Numbered from the stretch's first letter, positions 53,835 to 63,622 are shown. The stretch: DNA of 64,000 nt from Beijerinckiaceae bacterium (GCA_024304885.1 JALJOM010000001.1:1-64000), one strand, 5' to 3'. The notes: generated by a model from the letters alone, not told the origin. A program made the numbers and translations.

Positions 53835-53969
53835 GGCGACTTCCAGCGAGCCGGAAACCGGCTCGCATATCGATCTCGATGTTTCGAGTGATCGACATCG
53901 ATGCGAATTCGAGACACGACAAGAAGGTATTGCTGCTTTCCGATTCGGCTGGATCTAAAGCCGCTCCGA
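53835..53969 (+). repeat. Repeat module A, copy 11 with internal insertion
   Basis: GACTTCCAGCGAGCCGGAAA ... ATCGATCTCGATGTTTCGAG ... CGATTCGGCTGGATCTAAAG. Carries about 40 bp between the two halves, related to the insertion in the copy at 31131-31298. Confidence 0.65.
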
Positions 53970-54448
53970 GGCCATGCCGGCCATTCCTCATCCGAGGTGT
54001 CGGTCCATCCGAGGCGTCGATCGATCGGCGCGGCGAGCCGAAAGGCGCTGCGAAAGCCGAGGATTGCGAAAGCCGAGGATGATGCGCGGCGATGTGCCGG
54101 CCAGAGGTGGCGAGGCGGTGTCGGCCCGGAAATCGAACATGCCGCCTTTCGGACGCGGCAACCGAGCATCTGATCAAATGTGATTTTTCGAGCCGGTGAC
54201 AGAGCTTGTGCCGGCTCCCCCGACCTTGTCGAGGTTGGCGCGCCGGAGAGGATGAAACTGGGCACCGGTATGTCATTGTTGGAGCCGTATAATTCGATTT
54301 TGAAGGCGGCAGTGGTAGATGGTGGTGCAAAGCTGACAGGCGCTGCACGTTTGAGCCAAATGCGACGGAAGCGCTTCACTCCGGTCAGTAAAATTCATAC
54401 ACTAATGGTTGCTCACCAAATCCATCTACATACCAAGGGCCTTCGACA

Positions 54449-55195
54449 GTGGACATTCCTCGGATATTCAACATCACCGAAAGTGCCCACCGTATCCATA
54501 ATCCGTTCACACCCGAAAAGTTCGCCACTCTCGGCGAGGCCTTGCGCCTGGAACCAGAGACCCGTGTGCTGGACCTCGGCAGCGGTTCGGGCGAGATGCT
54601 GTGCACCTGGGCGCGCGATTACAGGATTAGCGGCACTGGTATCGACATGAGTCAATTGTTCAGCGAGCAAGCGAAGCTGCGCGCTGAACAACTCGGGGTC
54701 GCCGATCGAGTCGAGTTCATCCACGGCGACGCAGCCGGCTATGTGGCCGACGAAAAGGTCGGTGTGGCAGCCTGTGTCGGTGCCACGTGGATCGGTGGGG
54801 GAGTCGCCGGTACCATCGAGCTCCTGGCAAAAAGCCTTCGCACCGGAGGGATCATCCTCATCGGAGAGCCGTACTGGCTGCGGTTGCCGCCTAGCGAAGA
54901 GGTTGCCAAGGGATGCGGCGCCGGTTCGATCTCAGACTTTTTGATGCTTCCCGACCTTATCGGGTCTTTCGGCGACCTGGACTACGACGTCGTGGAAATG
55001 GTTCTGGCAAACCAGGACGGCTGGGACAGGTACGAGGCGGCCAAGTGGCTCACCATGCGCCGATGGCTAGAAATGAATCCCGAGGACGATTTTGCAAATA
55101 ACGTGCGAGCCAAACTGACCTCGGAACCCAAGCGCTACGCCGCGTACACACGTGAATACCTGGGCTGGGGCGTGTTCGCGGTAATGGGGCGGTGA
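54449..55195 (+). CDS. Class I SAM-dependent methyltransferase
   Basis: A 248-residue methyltransferase: motif I RVLDLGSGSGEMLCTWARDY, acidic loop ISGTGIDMSQLFSEQA, VEFIHGDAAGYVADEKVGVA, LLAKSLRTGGIILIGEPYWL. The substrate is unknown. It starts with GTG at 54449 (MDIPRIFNITESAHRIHNPF); the upstream 270 bp have no gene. Single gene, followed by tRNA-Arg on the other strand, so it may be a passenger near a tRNA hotspot, though no integrase or att repeat was seen. Confidence 0.82.
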   Translation: MDIPRIFNITESAHRIHNPFTPEKFATLGEALRLEPETRVLDLGSGSGEMLCTWARDYRISGTGIDMSQLFSEQAKLRAEQLGVADRVEFIHGDAAGYVADEKVGVAACVGATWIGGGVAGTIELLAKSLRTGGIILIGEPYWLRLPPSEEVAKGCGAGSISDFLMLPDLIGSFGDLDYDVVEMVLANQDGWDRYEAAKWLTMRRWLEMNPEDDFANNVRAKLTSEPKRYAAYTREYLGWGVFAVMGR

Positions 55196-55273
55196 TGTAG
55201 GTCGCTGCCCAGTCCGCTCCTAAGGTCCAGTAGCGAACCCGGTGCCCAGCTTTATTCTGGATTGGTGGAGATT

Positions 55274-55350
55274 TGGCGCACCCGACACGATTCGAACGTG
55301 TGGCCTTCGCCTTCGGAGGGCGACGCTCTATCCAGCTGAGCTACGGGTGC
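55274..55350 (-). tRNA. tRNA-Arg (anticodon CCG)
   Basis: A 77-nt cloverleaf including CCA. Acceptor GCACCCG/CGGGTGC, D-arm TAGCTCAGCTGGATAGAGC, anticodon loop CTCCGAA on a TCGCC/GGCGA stem, T-arm CACACGTTCGAATCGTGT. Confidence 0.96.
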
Positions 55351-55599
55351 ATCCTGGCTGCTCACGCAGAGCTTACCCGAGAATCTGGCGGATGTTAAGC
55401 CCTCCGACGGCAGCGTCGCAAGTCCTCGTGCTTTCGTCTCCTTTCGATTGTGTTCGCGGAGCTCAGCCGATTGCGGTGCCTCGGGCGAGCCCCCACGACA
55501 AGGAGCCCGGGGCGGACTCCTCGATTGCAGTCCGATCCGCGCCCTCGCCGACGCCGACGTCCGGCGGCTCCCGGTCCGGCCCTTGCGCCGGGCGCCGCG

Positions 55600-57039
55600 T
55601 CACGACAGCCCGAACCACAAGGTCGCGATGCCCAGGAAGGAGGCAAATCCGACCACGTCAGTGATCATCGTCACGAAGGGGCTCGACGACACGGCCGGGT
55701 CGATGTCGAATCGATGCAGGATTTGGGGGATCAGGATCCCGCCGAGCGCGCCGGCGACGAGGTTGGTGAGCATCGCGAGCGCGATGACGACGCCGACGGC
55801 CGGGAGGCCGAACCAGATCCCTGCGATAATCCCCGTGATCGTGCCGACCGTCGCTCCGTTCAAGGCGCCGACGAGCACCTCGCGCAAGACCACGCGAACC
55901 GCATTCGCGCGCGACAATTCCCGGGTGGCGAGCGCCCGGACCGCGACCGTCATGGTCTGGATCGCGGCATTGCCGCCTTGGCTCGCCACGACGGGCGCGA
56001 GCACGGCGAGCGCCACCATCTTCTCGATCGAATCTTCGAAGAGCCGCAGCACGGAGGCCGCCACGAAGGCGGTGATCAGGTTGACGAACAGCCACAGCAG
56101 CCGGTGCCGGGCTATCCACCAGACGGTGTCGGAGAGCTCCTCGTCCTCGGAGACGCCGCCGAGCGCCTTCACCTCCGCATCGGCCTCGCCCTGGATGACA
56201 TCGACGATGTCGTCGATCGTGATCACGCCGACGAGGCGGTCGGCCTCGTCCACGACCGGGACCGACACGAGGTTGTAGCGCTCGAACAATCGCGCCACCT
56301 CGTCCTGCGGCTCGCCGACCGAGACGCGCCGCCGGTCCGGGTTCATGATGTCCTCGAGCTTCGCCGAGCTACGCGCGCGGAGCAGCGTGTCGAGGAAGAT
56401 GTTGCCCTGCAGCCGATAGGCGGGATCGACGATGAAGATCTCGAAGAAGGAGTCCGGCAGATGCTCCTCGTCGGTGTCGCGCATCATGTCGATCGCGTGA
56501 CCGGCGGTCCAGAACGGCGGCGCGGTGACGAAGGTCGTCTGCATGAGGCGGCCGGCCGAATAATCCGGATAGTCGAGCGAGCGGCGCAGCTGGACCCGAT
56601 CGACCGGAGGCAGTGCCTCGAGAATCTCGGCTTGCTCCTTCTCGTCGAGGTCCTCGAGAATGGTGATGGCGTCGTCGCTCTCGAGTTCGCGCACGCCCTC
56701 GGCGACGGTCTTGGCCGGAAGGTCCGCGAGGATCTCCTCGCGGATATGATCGTCCATCTCCGTGAGCGCAGCGAAATCGAAGTTCCGCCCCATGAGCTCG
56801 ATCAGCCTGGCGCGCAAGTCCGGCTCGAGGGCGACGAGAAGGGCGCCGAGATCGGCCTCGTGGAGATCCCCGGCGAGCGCGCAAGCCCTGACCGCGTCGC
56901 CCGCCTCGATCGCCGCTGTGACGTCGGCCAGGAATTGCGGCTCGATCCCGCCGTCCTCGGCATAGATCGAGGGAGCGTCGTCTCGCGGCCGCGCAGGGTC
57001 GAGGCTCGCGGCGTCCCTCTCGTCGTGCTGCGTCGCCAT
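55600..57039 (-). CDS. mgtE: MgtE-type magnesium transporter
   Basis: A Mg2+ channel gated by its cytoplasmic Mg-sensing domains. The 479-residue protein has the N domain (LHEADLGALLVALEPDLRAR, ILEDLDEKEQAEILEALPPV), paired CBS domains (EDIMNPDRRRVSVGEPQDEV, YNLVSVPVVDEADRLVGVIT) and five TM helices with PVVASQGGNAAIQTMTVAVR, NLVAGALGGILIP and the pore Asp in TMITDVVGFASFLGIATLWF. No Mg riboswitch was found upstream; the gene begins 18 bp from a module A repeat, so its promoter overlaps that repeat. Confidence 0.95.
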   Translation of the reverse strand: MATQHDERDAASLDPARPRDDAPSIYAEDGGIEPQFLADVTAAIEAGDAVRACALAGDLHEADLGALLVALEPDLRARLIELMGRNFDFAALTEMDDHIREEILADLPAKTVAEGVRELESDDAITILEDLDEKEQAEILEALPPVDRVQLRRSLDYPDYSAGRLMQTTFVTAPPFWTAGHAIDMMRDTDEEHLPDSFFEIFIVDPAYRLQGNIFLDTLLRARSSAKLEDIMNPDRRRVSVGEPQDEVARLFERYNLVSVPVVDEADRLVGVITIDDIVDVIQGEADAEVKALGGVSEDEELSDTVWWIARHRLLWLFVNLITAFVAASVLRLFEDSIEKMVALAVLAPVVASQGGNAAIQTMTVAVRALATRELSRANAVRVVLREVLVGALNGATVGTITGIIAGIWFGLPAVGVVIALAMLTNLVAGALGGILIPQILHRFDIDPAVSSSPFVTMITDVVGFASFLGIATLWFGLS

Positions 57040-57056
57040 GCGCCGATCTGTCTCGT

Positions 57057-57161
57057 GAGGTGCATCTTCCGGCGAGCCGGGCCCCGGCTCGCGTCGTGAA
57101 AATGCGACAAAACAAAGGCCTAAAGGCGCTTTCCGATTCCGTCGGATCGGACAGCGCCTCT
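57057..57161 (+). repeat. Repeat module A, copy 12 (divergent)
   Basis: GAGGTGCATCTTCCGGCGAG through TCGGATCGGACAGCGCCTCT, directly upstream of mgtE. Confidence 0.78.
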
Positions 57162-57581
57162 GGGGGTTCGCCGGTACTTAAGGGCCAGGGGGCACGAAGG
57201 CAAACCCGGGATCGGGCAATTCGACGATGCTATTGGTATTATCGTCGGCGGCTCTCTTTGCGTCTGGTGCGATGGGGAGGCGGCGCCCGGCGACGACCTG
57301 CGCCGCGCCTGCCGAATGCCGTGCGTGTCCTCGTCATGTCGAAGCAGCGGCATAGCGACAGATACCGGTATGACCACGACGAGCAAACGCCCCGACGCCG
57401 GATGTACGCGCGGGGCGTTCTCGATGGAGGATTGCACAATTGTGGCATCGGCGCGACAGTCGCACGGAAAAGCACATCAGCCTGCGCCGAAAAGCACCCA
57501 TTTCCTTTGACTGTAGATCAGCGCGACTTTTTCTTGGTGAAGGTCGAAAGAATTCCTGGACCCGAACCGATAGGGCATTCG

Positions 57582-58526
57582 ATGAAGCAGATTACGCTCT
57601 CTGCCGTGGCCATGGCGTCGGCTGCTGGGTGTGCGTTCGCCGCCGATCTTCCCCGTTACGAGGCGCCCCTGCCGTCCCCGGCCCCGGTCATGACCTGGAC
57701 CGGCTTTTATGTCGGCGCCACTTCCGGTGGAACCTGGAGCGAGAGCGGCCGCATCGACACCACCTCCAGCTTCTTGTTCGGCGATCCGGGGTTTCCCTTC
57801 GGGGCCGCATACACCGGTACCCAGTCGGCGCTCGGAGCGACCGGGCAAGCACCCGTAAGAAGCGGGGGGTTCATCGGCGGCGGACAGGTGGGCTATAGTC
57901 GGCAAGTTTCGCAAAGCTTCGTCGCTGGCGTCGAGGCGGATATTCAAGGTGTCGCCGCCGGCCGTACACGAGGGAGCGCCTTTACCGCAACGCCCCTGCT
58001 CGGAGTCTTCCCGGACGGAACCATCTATTCTCCGGGTGAAACGTTCTCGACGTCGATCGCGGGCTCGAAGCAGATCGATTTTCTCGGAACCGTCCGCGGT
58101 CGCGTCGGATGGCTCGTGACGCCAACGCTGCTCCTCTACGCGACCGGCGGCTTGGCGTACGGCCAAGTCAGCGCGACGACCTCGATCCGCCAGCTCAACA
58201 ATGATCGGATCTTTGGTCCTTTCAGCCTCGATCCCTCGGCGACGGCCGGCGGCGGATTTTCCGGCGTTCGCGTCGGTTGGACGGCGGGCGGCGGAATCGA
58301 ATGGATGTTCCGGCCGAGCTGGAGCGCCAAGGTCGAATATCTGTTCTACGACCTCGGTGCCGTCACTTATGCGCTGAGCCCCTTGGCGACGACGGCCAAT
58401 TACGGCACAGGAGTGCAGTCGGTCGTCGCTTCGCGTTCCGCCACCCGCTTCGATGGCCACATCGTCCGCGCGGGCGTGACTTGGCACTTCGACTGGGGCG
58501 CGGCTCCGGTCGTCGCGGAATACTGA
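57582..58526 (+). CDS. Outer membrane beta-barrel protein (Omp25/31-like)
   Basis: A 314-residue barrel protein: signal peptide MKQITLSAVAMASAAGCAFA then ADLPRYEAPLPSPAPVMTWT, the classical start WTGFYVGATSGGTWSESGR. Barrel strands include GGFIGGGQVGYSRQVSQSFV, GTVRGRVGWLVTPTLLLYAT, GGLAYGQVSATTSI and GWTAGGGIEWMFRPSWSAKV. The protein ends in VTWHFDW plus seven residues. This family is abundant in rhizobial outer membranes. ATG 57582 is used; 420 bp of leader lie upstream with no gene. A hairpin follows the stop. Confidence 0.9.
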   Translation: MKQITLSAVAMASAAGCAFAADLPRYEAPLPSPAPVMTWTGFYVGATSGGTWSESGRIDTTSSFLFGDPGFPFGAAYTGTQSALGATGQAPVRSGGFIGGGQVGYSRQVSQSFVAGVEADIQGVAAGRTRGSAFTATPLLGVFPDGTIYSPGETFSTSIAGSKQIDFLGTVRGRVGWLVTPTLLLYATGGLAYGQVSATTSIRQLNNDRIFGPFSLDPSATAGGGFSGVRVGWTAGGGIEWMFRPSWSAKVEYLFYDLGAVTYALSPLATTANYGTGVQSVVASRSATRFDGHIVRAGVTWHFDWGAAPVVAEY

Positions 58527-58553
58527 GCCTGGGGTTACCTCGATCGCTGAGAG

Positions 58554-58578
58554 CCCGGCCGTTGCAGCCGGGTTTCTC
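58554..58578 (+). terminator. Likely terminator of the barrel gene
   Basis: CCCGGC, 7-nt loop, GCCGGG, then TTTCTCC, 28 bp after the stop. Short stem and weak U-run, so only moderate support. Confidence 0.5.
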
Positions 58579-58784
58579 CTTGCCGACCCGAGGGGGGCCT
58601 CGGCGTGGACCGGGCTCGCGGCCGCTAGCCTAGCTACCTGATTTCACACTGAATTTCGACACGGAGTAGGCCCTGAGGGGCACGATCGAACCGGTCCTCC
58701 TCCGCCCTCGAGCGAGCTTCGGACGACACTCGGGCGCCTTGACGCTTCGTCCGGCAAAGCCACCCGAGCCCGAAGGCATAGGGT

Positions 58785-58869
58785 GGTGCGGCCAAGAGGA
58801 CTCGAACCTCCACTGGTCTCCCAACTAGCACCTCAAGCTAGCGCGTCTACCAATTCCGCCATGGCCGCG
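58785..58869 (-). tRNA. tRNA-Leu (anticodon GAG)
   Basis: An 85-nt class II tRNA including CCA. Acceptor GCGGCCA/TGGCCGC, D-arm GGCGGAATTGGTAGACGC, anticodon loop TTGAGGT, a variable arm TTGGGAGACCA and T-arm GAGGTTCGAGTCCTC. Confidence 0.96.
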
Positions 58870-59230
58870 GGGTGCCTCCGAGCCTGGTGTCGGGGCAGGC
58901 GCGTCGTCTAGCAAATCGCCGCGCCGGGGGCAAGGACGCCGAGCGCTTCGTCGCCGCTCGAAAGTCGGAACTCGGATCGTGGCGTTTTCGCGCCGCCGGC
59001 GACCTTCGAGGCGGCGCCCATGGCGCAAGAAAATGCTGTGGATCGAATTATGAAGCCGGCCCTCGGCGTCCAGCCAAAAAACGCCCGAATCCAGATCCAG
59101 TAAAGGGAGCGACGTTAAAAAAGGCGGTCGTCTCGTCTCTGGCAGCTCTGGCCATCGATGCACCTTGCGGTGCCACAGGGATCGCTTGTCGAAAAGCACT
59201 CGCTTTGGATTCACTCTCGAACCAGGTTGA

Positions 59231-60271
59231 ATGACCGAATTGAGCGCGACATCACACCTTTTGACGACATACGAACGGCCCGCTTTCCCGTCGCGGGTCT
59301 TGTGTCGGACCATTCTCGGTTTCGTGGGTCTCGGCTCTTGCCTGTTGTTCGGTGTCTGGACGCTCTATATGCGTCCCGCCGTCCCCGATGCATTCGAATC
59401 GCCGGCTCCCGAGCCCGCCGCCGCGACCCTAGCCGCGACTCCCTCTGGCCTCGGGTCGAATCCCTATGGCGTGCTGACCGACCCGAGACTTGGCGCGGAT
59501 TTCACGCCGGCTTCGCCTTTGTTCGAGGCGCGCCGTGAGCCGATCGGGACAGAACCAGCCGTCGAGGACCCGGAGCCGACGATCGTCGCTTCTGTGCCTC
59601 TTCCGGTCCCGGTCCCCGCTTTTGCGCGGCCCGAGGAGACCGTGCCTTTGCCGGTGCCGCGTCCCCCGGACACGAGGGTGTCGGAGCTCCGTGGGCCGCC
59701 CATAGCGTCCGGCCGCCGGCTTGCGCGGCAGAACACGAGTCCGGTCGTCCCGACGGCTTCCACCGATATCGGCGCGTTTCTGGGGCAGCTGTTCGGCTTC
59801 GCGCAAACTTCGCAGTCTTCCGGCGCTGTTGCGGTTCCACAAAGCGCCGGCACCACACGAAGAGGCGTGCCCGTGGCGTCAGCAGGCTACGACCGATGGA
59901 CCGCCGTATATGATATTTCGGCGCGGACCGTCTATCTGCCCAATGGGACCAGATTGGAGGCGCACTCCGGTCTCGGCAACAGGATGGATGATCCACGCTA
60001 CGTCCACGAGCCGATGCGCGGGGCCACGCCGCCGAATGTCTATGCGCTGCAGCCGCGGGAGCAGCTGTTCCACGGGGTCCCGGCGTTGCGCCTCATCCCG
60101 ATCGGCGACGGCGAGCTTCATGGACGGAATGGTTTCCTCGCACATACCTACATGCTCGGCCCGAACGGCGATTCGAACGGATGTGTGTCCTTCAGGAACT
60201 ACGACGCTTTCTTGCAGGCCTATCGCAGCGGCGAGGTCAAGCGTCTGGTCGTCGTCGCGAGCCTGAACTGA
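59231..60271 (+). CDS. DUF2778 (Tlde1-like) protein
   Basis: A 346-residue protein with an N-terminal TM anchor (ILGFVGLGSCLLFGVWTLYM), a Pro/Val-rich linker (VPLPVPVPAFARP) to about 215, and a C-terminal DUF2778 domain: RTVYLPNGTRLEAHSGLGNR, GRNGFLAHTYMLGPNGDSNG, CVSFRNYDAFLQAYRSGEVK. DUF2778 is related to Tlde1 effectors with L,D-transpeptidase-like chemistry; the H-x(n)-S/N-GC pattern with its Cys is present. An envelope role on peptidoglycan is inferred. No secretion-system genes lie near, so it is unlikely to be an effector here. Confidence 0.82.
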   Translation: MTELSATSHLLTTYERPAFPSRVLCRTILGFVGLGSCLLFGVWTLYMRPAVPDAFESPAPEPAAATLAATPSGLGSNPYGVLTDPRLGADFTPASPLFEARREPIGTEPAVEDPEPTIVASVPLPVPVPAFARPEETVPLPVPRPPDTRVSELRGPPIASGRRLARQNTSPVVPTASTDIGAFLGQLFGFAQTSQSSGAVAVPQSAGTTRRGVPVASAGYDRWTAVYDISARTVYLPNGTRLEAHSGLGNRMDDPRYVHEPMRGATPPNVYALQPREQLFHGVPALRLIPIGDGELHGRNGFLAHTYMLGPNGDSNGCVSFRNYDAFLQAYRSGEVKRLVVVASLN

Positions 60272-60389
60272 GCACGGTCCGGTGCGCGCGGATCGACGCG
60301 CGCCGCTACGGCCATGATCGGCAAGAGGCCGAGCCTCTCCAACCAAGGCCGCCTCGTGCGGCGCCGATCGACTCTCGGGTCGGTCCGTT

Positions 60390-61508
60390 TCAGGCTGCGA
60401 TCTCGACGCGCTTCCCCCCTTGCGCAGCGGACTCATAGATCGCTTCGATGATCACCATGTCGCGACGGCCCATCTCGCCGGGCACGCGGGTAGGCAAGTC
60501 GTCGCGCACGCAGCGCGCAAAGTCATCCATCTGCACCGCCTGCTGGCTCCGAGGCACGGCAAAGCTCAGCGGACCCGCAGAGGTCAGGACTCGCAGCCCG
60601 GAATAGGAATAGGCCGGATCGAGCTCGATCCAGCCTTTCGCGGCCTCGGCGCGGAACTTGTTCAGATTGTCGTTGTAGCTCGTCGAAAACTCACCACGCG
60701 CACCGCCCGCGAATTCCATCGTCCAGTCGATCGCCTCCTCGACGTCGCGGAAGAACTCCGGGCGCTGCTTCGGCCGCTCTCTCGCCGTAACCGCAACCGG
60801 CGCTGCGCCGCCGGCCGCCATGCATGCCGCCTGCACGGGATAGATTCCGAGATCCATCAGCGGGCCGCCTCCGGCCAGCGCCCGCTCCGCCCGCCATTGC
60901 GGCTTCGTCATGACAGACGAAAATCCGCCGCCCATTCTCGTGAACGCCCCCCAGTCGAGCTCTCGCGCGTGGCGCTTCAGCTCCTCGTAATGGGGCTCGA
61001 ACTGCAGGCGGTAGCCGATCGAAAGCTTCACATTGCCGGCGCGGCAGGCGGCCAGCATCGCGTCGCACTCGGCCACGCTGACCGCCATCGGCTTCTCGCA
61101 GATCACATGCTTCCTCGCTTCTGCCGCGGCGATCACATGTCGTGCGTGCAGGGCATTGGGGGTGACGACGTAGACGATGTCGATATCGGGGTTCTCGGCC
61201 AGCCGCGCCATCGTGTCGTACCGATAGACGTTCCTCGCCGGAAACCCATATTCCTCGGCCCAGGCCTCGCCTTTTTCCTGCGAGCCGGTGACGACCCCCC
61301 GCAGCTCGCAGTTCCGAGTGAGCTTCAGTGCCGGACCGAGCTGGCCACGAGAGTAGTTGCCGAGTCCGCAGAGCGCGACCCCGAGCTTGACGCGGGCAGG
61401 TGGCCGGCCCGTAGCGGGCTCAGTGAGCATCACGGCACCTATTCCGGCGGCCATGCCGCCAAGGAGTTCACGACGATCGACGGGGGCCACCGAGGGGGAG
61501 TTATTCAT
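60390..61508 (-). CDS. Gfo/Idh/MocA oxidoreductase, Tat-exported GFOR-like
   Basis: A 372-residue NAD(P)-binding oxidoreductase. N-terminal VDRRELLGGMAAGIGAVML looks like a Tat signal (twin Arg), as in glucose-fructose oxidoreductase. The Rossmann segment VKLGVALCGLGNYSRGQLGP is followed by VYVVTPNALHARHVIAAAEA, the catalytic ICEKPMAVSVAECDAML and LGIYPVQAACMAAGG. The substrate, probably a sugar, is not deducible. GGGGGAG precedes the start. Monocistronic, 75 bp from the next minus-strand gene's stop. Confidence 0.88.
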   Translation of the reverse strand: MNNSPSVAPVDRRELLGGMAAGIGAVMLTEPATGRPPARVKLGVALCGLGNYSRGQLGPALKLTRNCELRGVVTGSQEKGEAWAEEYGFPARNVYRYDTMARLAENPDIDIVYVVTPNALHARHVIAAAEARKHVICEKPMAVSVAECDAMLAACRAGNVKLSIGYRLQFEPHYEELKRHARELDWGAFTRMGGGFSSVMTKPQWRAERALAGGGPLMDLGIYPVQAACMAAGGAAPVAVTARERPKQRPEFFRDVEEAIDWTMEFAGGARGEFSTSYNDNLNKFRAEAAKGWIELDPAYSYSGLRVLTSAGPLSFAVPRSQQAVQMDDFARCVRDDLPTRVPGEMGRRDMVIIEAIYESAAQGGKRVEIAA

Positions 61509-61583
61509 GGCCAGTGACCGCTCTGTTCGAGTCCGAGGAACGAACCCCGCAATTCGAGCCGTCGCCGATGGGGCAACACGAAT

Positions 61584-62873
61584 CTATGGCGAGACGGTCT
61601 CCTCGCTCGGTGTGAGGACGTTCTGAACGACCCATCTGCCGATCTGCGTCCCCATCCGAGCGCCGACGACATCGGAACTGCGGAAATGAATCCCGGCCCA
61701 GACGCGGGCTTCGATCACCTCGTCGGTGACCGCATCCAAAGTCTCGTAGTGCCTCGTCTCCTGGGTGGCCGGGCTGTGGAGAGCGATGGGTTCCTTACCG
61801 ATATAGTTTCGGAGCACCTCGGCCGCAGCGGCTGCTTGAATCGCATGGCCGGAGGGGTAATCGGGAAACGGGGGCGTCGTGGACAGCAACTGGATCCAAG
61901 TCGGGTCTCCCGTCGTGTCCGGATTGCCGTCCATGTCCGCCTCGCGGATCGCCGTCACCGGCCGCCACTGATTATAGGCATATTTCGCGTCGAACACGGC
62001 GATCGACCCGTCGGCGAGCGCGAGCGTGAGAAGCGCGAAGAACCGTGCAGAATCCGTTTCGTCGAGCCCTCTCGCGATGGCCAGCCGCGCCGCGAAGGGT
62101 TCGAATATAGTGCTGGAAACGGGGGCCCAGAAGAGCGCGCCGGCCGTCTGCTCGGCGGTGCGCGACGTGCTGCCCCGAGCTCCGATCGCTTTCACTTCGT
62201 TGACGTCGGCCGCGTATTGCGCGGAGGTCAGCGGCGGAGGCGGGCCAGGCCGGAATTGCGAGCTCGATTTCAGCGTCCATGGTTTCCAATATGCCTCGGC
62301 CGTGACCGCCACTTGTGAATCGGGCGGTGGCGTCGGACGCCACACGCCGGGTGAAGGCGAGACGGTGTAGGCAGGACCTGGAGGCGGGACGTCAGTTGCA
62401 CGAAGTGCGAGAATGCCGGATGCGGCGGCGGCGCCGACGCTGATGCCGTCTGCCTTTTCAGGGCTGTCCGGAATGCCGGCCATCGCCTGCGCGTAGAACG
62501 AATCCCAGCTCGACCTACGAGCCGGCGCAACGGCGACAAGAGCATGATGCGCAGCGGTCGAGGCCGCGGCCGCGACCGAGGCATTCACCGCTGCAGAAAG
62601 CTCGAGCGCATAGGGACGATATCGATGCGTGATCGCGTTCACCGCTTCGAACATCGCCACGTTGACGATGGCCAGCTCGCGTTGTGGCAACCCGGCTTTG
62701 AGGACGTCGCCCGTGTGTGTGTTCCAGACGATGACTTGATTCGGCGCGATCTCGGATGCGGCTTCTCCGCGGGACTCCGGGAATCGGTCCTCGCCGCTGG
62801 CGCATGGCGGTAGGAGCGCAGTTGCCAAGATCGTGACGGCGACGCCTGTGAGCCACGAACGGCTTGCACTCAT
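61584..62873 (-). CDS. Vanadium-dependent haloperoxidase / PAP2-like protein
   Basis: A 429-residue exported protein of the vanadium haloperoxidase/acid phosphatase superfamily. Signal peptide (WLTGVAVTILATALLPPCASG), then the oxyanion-site elements: Lys and Arg in AKYAYNQWRPVTAIREA, FPDYPSGHAIQAAAAAEVLR with the Ser-Gly-His, and ARVWAGIHFRSSDVVGARMG with Arg and His. All core ligands are present, but halide oxidation versus phosphatase activity cannot be decided. ATG 62873 follows GGGGGAG. Upstream lie only the hemB remnant and a repeat. Confidence 0.85.
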   Translation of the reverse strand: MSASRSWLTGVAVTILATALLPPCASGEDRFPESRGEAASEIAPNQVIVWNTHTGDVLKAGLPQRELAIVNVAMFEAVNAITHRYRPYALELSAAVNASVAAAASTAAHHALVAVAPARRSSWDSFYAQAMAGIPDSPEKADGISVGAAAASGILALRATDVPPPGPAYTVSPSPGVWRPTPPPDSQVAVTAEAYWKPWTLKSSSQFRPGPPPPLTSAQYAADVNEVKAIGARGSTSRTAEQTAGALFWAPVSSTIFEPFAARLAIARGLDETDSARFFALLTLALADGSIAVFDAKYAYNQWRPVTAIREADMDGNPDTTGDPTWIQLLSTTPPFPDYPSGHAIQAAAAAEVLRNYIGKEPIALHSPATQETRHYETLDAVTDEVIEARVWAGIHFRSSDVVGARMGTQIGRWVVQNVLTPSEETVSP

Positions 62874-62893
62874 TTTCTCCCCCTTCGCAAACC

Positions 62894-63085
<192 letters not shown>

Positions 63086-63191
63086 CTAGAGCGGTTTCCG
63101 ATCCGATGGAATTGCAAACCAGCTCTACATGTTTGTTTTGCCGCAATTTCGCGACGCGAAACGGTGCCCGCTTCGCTGGAAATTGCTCTAG
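63086..63191 (-). repeat. Repeat module A, copy 13
   Basis: CTAGAGCGGTTTCCGATCCG through CTTCGCTGGAAATTGCTCTAG (last 20 shown in part), with CTAG at both ends. It lies exactly between two gene remnants, hemB and a PIN toxin. Confidence 0.9.
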
Positions 63192-63239
63192 CGCTCCGGC
63201 TCGGAGCCGTCGCGCCGCCGCTGCAATTGCCCACGCACC

Positions 63240-63363
63240 CGCGCGCGCGTCGCGTCGTCCCCGGCGACGCGCCGGGCCGGAGCAGGACATCGAGAGCATC
63301 GGCGAGCAACAGCGTGAGCAGGGGCGAGGTGTCGGTGACGATGAGGCTGAACGCCTTGCTCAC
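63240..63363 (-). pseudogene. PIN-domain toxin remnant (VapC-like N-terminus)
   Basis: Begins MSKAFSLIVTDTSPLLTLLL ADALDVLLRPG, the first strand and Asp of a PIN ribonuclease (IVTDTSPL), then loses similarity after about 32 residues and the frame runs into the repeat. The remaining PIN acidic residues are absent, so it is inactive. Its start overlaps the antitoxin stop by 4 bp. Confidence 0.7.
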
Positions 63364-63581
63364 ATCTGCGCCTCGAGGGCGGCGCGCAGAAGGGCGCGGC
63401 CGCGACGGCGGGCCTCGATATTCGGGCCGTCCATCGGCGCGACCGGAGGATGAAGGCCGAGCTCGCCGAGGGCGCCGAGGACCTCGACATAATCCTCGAA
63501 GCCGCGCTCGCGGAGCGCGTGCCAGGTGATCTCACGGGCGGCATATTGCCGGATCAGCCTCTCTTTCTCGCCTTCGGTCAT
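63360..63581 (-). CDS. Orphan antitoxin-like protein
   Basis: A 73-residue protein: MTEGEKERLIRQYAAREITW, then FEDYVEVLGALGELGLHPPV and a basic end (ARRRGRALLRAALEAQM). I recognise this arrangement as the small partner encoded just before PIN-domain toxins in Hyphomicrobiales. The ATGA overlap with the PIN remnant supports pairing. Since the toxin is truncated, this is an orphan antitoxin. ATG 63581 has GAGG upstream; a longer frame from 63743 is less likely. Confidence 0.65.
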   Translation of the reverse strand: MTEGEKERLIRQYAAREITWHALRERGFEDYVEVLGALGELGLHPPVAPMDGPNIEARRRGRALLRAALEAQM

Positions 63582-63622
63582 CGGACATACCTCGCGGCTA
63601 AATCGCCGACGACTCATTTGTG

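Noticed and set aside
54180-54448. Open frame ahead of the methyltransferase at 54449
   Set aside because: No ribosome site or family similarity, and it overlaps the methyltransferase in another frame.
57165-57581. Long leader before the outer-membrane barrel gene considered as a riboswitch
   Set aside because: No known aptamer core recognised and no conserved stem pattern evident by eye.
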